Part shown: in pieces, positions 13,377 to 13,530 of the stretch
How positions within the stretch are numbered: position 1 is the stretch's first letter
Layout of the letters: every line of letters begins with the position of its first letter
Source of the DNA: an uncultured Clostridium sp.
GTDB lineage: Bacteria; Bacillota; Clostridia; Clostridiales; Clostridiaceae
Assembly: GCF_934754915.1 (NCBI RefSeq)
Contig: NZ_CAKVKB010000090.1
Coordinates: forward strand, 1 to 13,530
Direction: 5' to 3'
DNA length: 13,530 nucleotides
Position numbers and translations under genes: made by a program
Notes under the pieces: model-generated
Seen by the model: the letters and a program-made list of their open reading frames with translations, nothing else
The model's database searches: none
Told to the model about the DNA's origin: nothing

Positions 13377-13499
13377 AATTTCTGTCTATATTTTTTTGAT
13401 TAAATTAAGAAATATATGGGATATTAAAATTCAAATGGTAAAAATTATTTAATGTAGAAGATAATTAAAAAACAGAAAATAAAAATATATATATTTAGA

Positions 13500-13528
13500 T
13501 ATACATAAATAAATCTTAAGGGTATAAT
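13500..13528 (+). promoter_or_regulatory. Possible promoter for a gene beyond the window
   Basis: TATACA (13500-13505, 4 of 6) and a perfect TATAAT (13523-13528) are 17 bases apart. The downstream gene is outside the window, so this is only a consensus match in AT-rich DNA. Confidence 0.35.
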
Positions 13529-13530
13529 AT

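Larger units (their letters stand above)
13251..13530. other. Gene-free tail of the window
   Basis: No credible coding frame on either strand. It contains the weak terminator candidate at 13328-13376, a T7 run at 13391-13397 with no clear stem, a 16-base AT-rich match (13438-13453) to the hisF-hisI gap at 12486-12501, and a promoter-like -10 at the very end. Confidence 0.5.

Noticed and set aside
12486..13453. Identical 16-base AT-rich string at 12486-12501 and 13438-13453
   Set aside because: Low complexity and isolated, with no inverted ends or target duplication; expected by chance in such AT-rich DNA.

Overview
The window is a strongly AT-rich stretch of a Clostridium-like chromosome (Firmicutes, low-GC Clostridia). 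Codons end mostly in A or T, Shine-Dalgarno sequences are strong, and the protein set fits: a short-form HisG with HisZ, a rhodanese-less ThiI beside its own cysteine desulfurase, and monofunctional HisB, HisI and HisE. The exact species cannot be read from the sequence. All fourteen genes lie on the + strand. No tRNA, rRNA, CRISPR array, insertion sequence or phage gene is visible.

Region 1 (1-2331) holds two monocistronic signalling genes: a single-domain RelA/SpoT-type nucleotide pyrophosphokinase (169-984) and an HD-GYP protein with an intact metal site (1176-2288), probably a cyclic-di-GMP phosphodiesterase. Each has its own promoter. The second ends at a clear hairpin terminator; the first has only a weak one. 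Region 2 (2332-2737) is about 400 bases without a gene. It carries a consensus extended -10 promoter, inverted repeats, and a promoter that is a near copy of the one in front of the alarmone-synthetase gene. Region 3 (2738-5176) is a two-gene unit, cysteine desulfurase then ThiI. The genes overlap by one base, make 4-thiouridine in tRNA (and possibly feed thiazole synthesis), and end at a large hairpin terminator.

Region 4 (5177-13250) is a ten-gene histidine operon, hisZ-hisG-hisD-hisC-hisB-hisH-hisA-hisF-hisI-hisE. It converts PRPP and ATP to histidine, except that no histidinol-phosphate phosphatase is encoded here. Its control region has a good sigma-A promoter (5261-5289) followed by a perfect 7+2+7 palindrome (5301-5316), placed like a repressor operator. 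No T-box leader is seen. There is a second candidate promoter before hisD, and intercistronic hairpins lie at the hisB/hisH and hisA/hisF junctions. Five of the ten his genes have a run of five G as ribosome binding site, and I found such runs nowhere else on this strand. Region 5 (13251-13530) has no gene, only a weak terminator candidate and a possible promoter for a gene beyond the window.

The genes themselves are ordinary for Clostridia. The less explained signals are non-coding: the 50-base promoter/start-site element shared by the alarmone-synthetase and cysteine-desulfurase genes, the palindromic his operator, the G5 ribosome binding sites and the ORF-less leader before the desulfurase gene.
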